Assembly (NCBI RefSeq): GCF_000230995.2
Contig: NC_019973.1
Coordinates: forward strand, 4,974,001-5,038,000
Length of the DNA stretch: 64,000 bases
Direction: 5' to 3'
DNA from: Mesorhizobium australicum WSM2073
Lineage (GTDB): Bacteria; Pseudomonadota; Alphaproteobacteria; Rhizobiales; Rhizobiaceae
Below, piece after piece: positions 62,206 through 64,000 of the stretch (the stretch's first letter is position 1; each line of letters begins with the position of its first letter). A program made the position numbers and the translations under genes. The notes beneath the pieces were generated by a model. That model saw only the letters and a list, made by a program, of their open reading frames with translations. It was not told the DNA's origin and did no database searches.

Positions 62206-63960
62206 ATGCTGCGGCGGGCGGGCAAGGGTATCGACCGGCTTGCACGGTCGATGATGGGAGACAGGAAGGCGAACTTCGCCGTCATGACCGCATTGAGCGC
62301 GCCGGTCGCATTGGCATTGGCGGCTGTGGCCATTGACGAAGCCTCCATCTATACCGAGCGCCGGGAAGCCCAGGCGATGGTCGACCTGGCGGCGATTACC
62401 GCCGCCTCGAACATCAACAACGTCAACACCGCGGTCGTCACCACACTGACCGACAACGGCATGCCGGGCGTCGTCGTTCAAGCTTCGGGCCAGACCATTG
62501 CCCCGGCCACCGGCAAAACGGTGGTGACGGTCACGCAGGGCCGATATGCCTCATCGACCGCCAATGTCAGCCAGCGCTTCCAGGCGGGTGTGACGCCTTA
62601 CAATGCCGTCCGCGTCACTTTGGCAAAGATTCCGAACCGCTATTTCGCAAGTTCGCTGATCCCCACTCCCGTCATCGGCACCCAGGCCACGGCCAGCATG
62701 ACGCCGCTGGCGACGTTCTCGGTCGGATCGCGGTTGCTCAGCGTCAATGGCGGCATCCTCAACGCACTTTTGAGCGGACTTCTCGGCGGCAACATCTCGC
62801 TCAGCGTCATGGACTACAACGGGCTGATCTCGGCGGATGTGAGCGTGCTTTCCTTCATCAGTGCGCTCGCCACGCAACTGAACATCACGGCCGGTACCTA
62901 TTCCGACGTTCTGGCATCGAAGGCGACGGTCGGCCAGATCGCTACCGCCATGGCCAATGTTCCCGGCCTCGGCAATACGGCCAAGGTCGCCCTGCAGACC
63001 ATCGCCTCCAAATCGACCAGCACCGTCAAGATCCCGCTCAGCAGCCTTGTCGACCTTGGTTCGGTCGGCAGCCTGGGCCTCGGGCAACAGCCGTCCGGGC
63101 TTGGGGTAGACGCAAGCGCCATGGGCATGCTGACGGCGGCCGCCGTGCTCGCCAACGGTACCAACCAGGCCGCGATCGATCTCGGCGCCACCATTCCGGG
63201 GCTGCTCTCCACCAAACTCAGCATCGCCATCGGCGAGCCGATGCAGTCCTCGCCCTGGCTGGCGATCGATGGTATCGGCACTGTCGTGCGGACCGCACAG
63301 ACGCGCATCAAAGTAGCCGCGACAGTCGGCGGCGCAGGCGGCAATGTCGGTGGGGGCATTACTCTGGTGTCGGTCAACCTGCCACTGCATGTGGAAGTCG
63401 CCTACGCCGAAGCCAAACTCACCGACATAAGCTGTCCTACGGGTCCCGACAGCATCAAGGTCACCCTTTCTGCCCGCCCCGGTGTTGTGGAAGCGCATTT
63501 GGCCGACAGCAGTAGCTCCGGCTTTGCCGATTTCACCAAACCGGAATCGTTCTCCGACACTGAAGTCGCAAAGGTCAGTCTTCTGATCAATCTACTTTCA
63601 GTGACGGGCTCAGCGGCATTTGAAATGGCCAACAACGCGCCGACCGCATTGACCTTCAACAAGGCCGACATCGACGCCAAAACGATAAAGACAGTCTCCA
63701 CGCAAAACCTGACACAGTCTTTGACGACCTCCCTGATCACTGATCTGTCGCTGACGACCAATTTGCTGGGCTTGCCGCTGCTGAATCTGAATACCTTGCT
63801 TTCCACCGTGCGGCCGGCAGTGGTTGCGCTCTTGAACGGCGTGGCGGCGCCGGTCGACGAGTTGGTTTACAATTTGCTCGGAGCCCTTGGTGTGCGTGTC
63901 GGCCAGGCCGACGTGCGCGTCACCGGCGCGACCTGCGGCCGGGCGGTGCTCGTTCAGTAG
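62206..63960 (+). CDS. TadG-like pilus assembly protein (Tad domain)
   Basis: A 584-residue protein. The N-terminal Tad helix (RKANFAVMTALSAPVALALAAVAIDEASIY, about residues 20-50) is followed by the conserved RREAQAMVDLAAITAASNIN. The C-terminal bulk is exported, rich in Ser/Thr/Ala, with low-complexity stretches similar to alphaproteobacterial TadG-like proteins; no von Willebrand A domain is evident. It starts one base after the tadE stop and is cotranscribed. It probably sits in the inner membrane with most of the chain in the periplasm. Confidence 0.83.
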   Translation: MLRRAGKGIDRLARSMMGDRKANFAVMTALSAPVALALAAVAIDEASIYTERREAQAMVDLAAITAASNINNVNTAVVTTLTDNGMPGVVVQASGQTIAPATGKTVVTVTQGRYASSTANVSQRFQAGVTPYNAVRVTLAKIPNRYFASSLIPTPVIGTQATASMTPLATFSVGSRLLSVNGGILNALLSGLLGGNISLSVMDYNGLISADVSVLSFISALATQLNITAGTYSDVLASKATVGQIATAMANVPGLGNTAKVALQTIASKSTSTVKIPLSSLVDLGSVGSLGLGQQPSGLGVDASAMGMLTAAAVLANGTNQAAIDLGATIPGLLSTKLSIAIGEPMQSSPWLAIDGIGTVVRTAQTRIKVAATVGGAGGNVGGGITLVSVNLPLHVEVAYAEAKLTDISCPTGPDSIKVTLSARPGVVEAHLADSSSSGFADFTKPESFSDTEVAKVSLLINLLSVTGSAAFEMANNAPTALTFNKADIDAKTIKTVSTQNLTQSLTTSLITDLSLTTNLLGLPLLNLNTLLSTVRPAVVALLNGVAAPVDELVYNLLGALGVRVGQADVRVTGATCGRAVLVQ

Positions 63961-64000
63961 GACCGCCTAGCCACAACCGAAGTGCCAATCAGTCGAGCCG

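Noticed and set aside
1..64000. CRISPR arrays, insertion sequences or prophage modules
   Set aside because: No spaced repeat array, transposase or integrase motif was seen on either strand.

Overview
The window looks like chromosomal core DNA of an alphaproteobacterium of the order Rhizobiales, most likely Mesorhizobium or a close relative. The evidence is uniformly high GC, the feuP-feuQ/cycH neighbourhood, a Ros/MucR regulator beside a DivJ-like kinase, the betI-betC-betA-betB choline sulfate operon, a Rhizobium etli-type asparaginase, the DUF1491/DUF2336/DUF5330/TIGR03808 families of this order, and EcfG-type promoters. I saw no insertion sequence, integrase, prophage module or CRISPR array. 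One tRNA gene is present.

Layout. 1-3934 (minus): ccmI/cycH (cut by the window edge), a lipoprotein, feuQ, feuP and a feuN-like gene. 4105-5619: an orphan phage/GTA-type DUF3168 gene and an FAH-family hydratase. 5616-13220: a polyamine/opine-type ABC importer, a LysR regulator and two divergent hydrolases (M20 and an arginine-deiminase-fold enzyme), probably one uptake-and-degradation unit for a nitrogen compound. 13444-16853: a class A penicillin-binding protein and a DUF1214/DUF1254 pair. 17308-23191: DUF2336, DUF1491, a peptidoglycan-binding membrane protein, a DivJ-like kinase, DUF5330, sufE and mucR. 23642-32442: SH3 protein, oligopeptidase B, a frameshifted LysE exporter, SET protein, two cytochromes c, sodB, ilvE-like, haloacid dehalogenase, L,D-transpeptidase. 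32496-42804: HerA-like ATPase, methylmalonyl-CoA mutase, an AbrB-Doc toxin-antitoxin pair, GreA-like factor, a Tat-exported beta-helix protein, asparaginase, thiolase.

42999-49306 is a tightly overlapping operon for converting choline-O-sulfate to glycine betaine. It contains an unexpected PLP-dependent dehydratase between betC and betA. 49313-53117 encodes GDP-mannose synthesis: a phosphomannomutase and a guanylyltransferase fused to an AGE-type sugar epimerase. tRNA-Pro(CGG) follows.

53500-55522 is the most unusual stretch. It holds two microproteins of 24 and 30 residues with good ribosome binding sites, a histidine-rich exported protein and a two-gene operon. Each transcription unit is preceded by a GGAAC-N16-(C/A)GTT element, the form expected for the general stress response sigma factor EcfG. 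It reads as a compact, largely unannotated stress island.

55668-63960: a small lipoprotein, a complete oligopeptide ABC importer (oppA-oppB-oppC-oppDF) and a TadE/TadG pilus-type pair at the right edge. All functional names are from reading the sequence and family knowledge; no database search was run.
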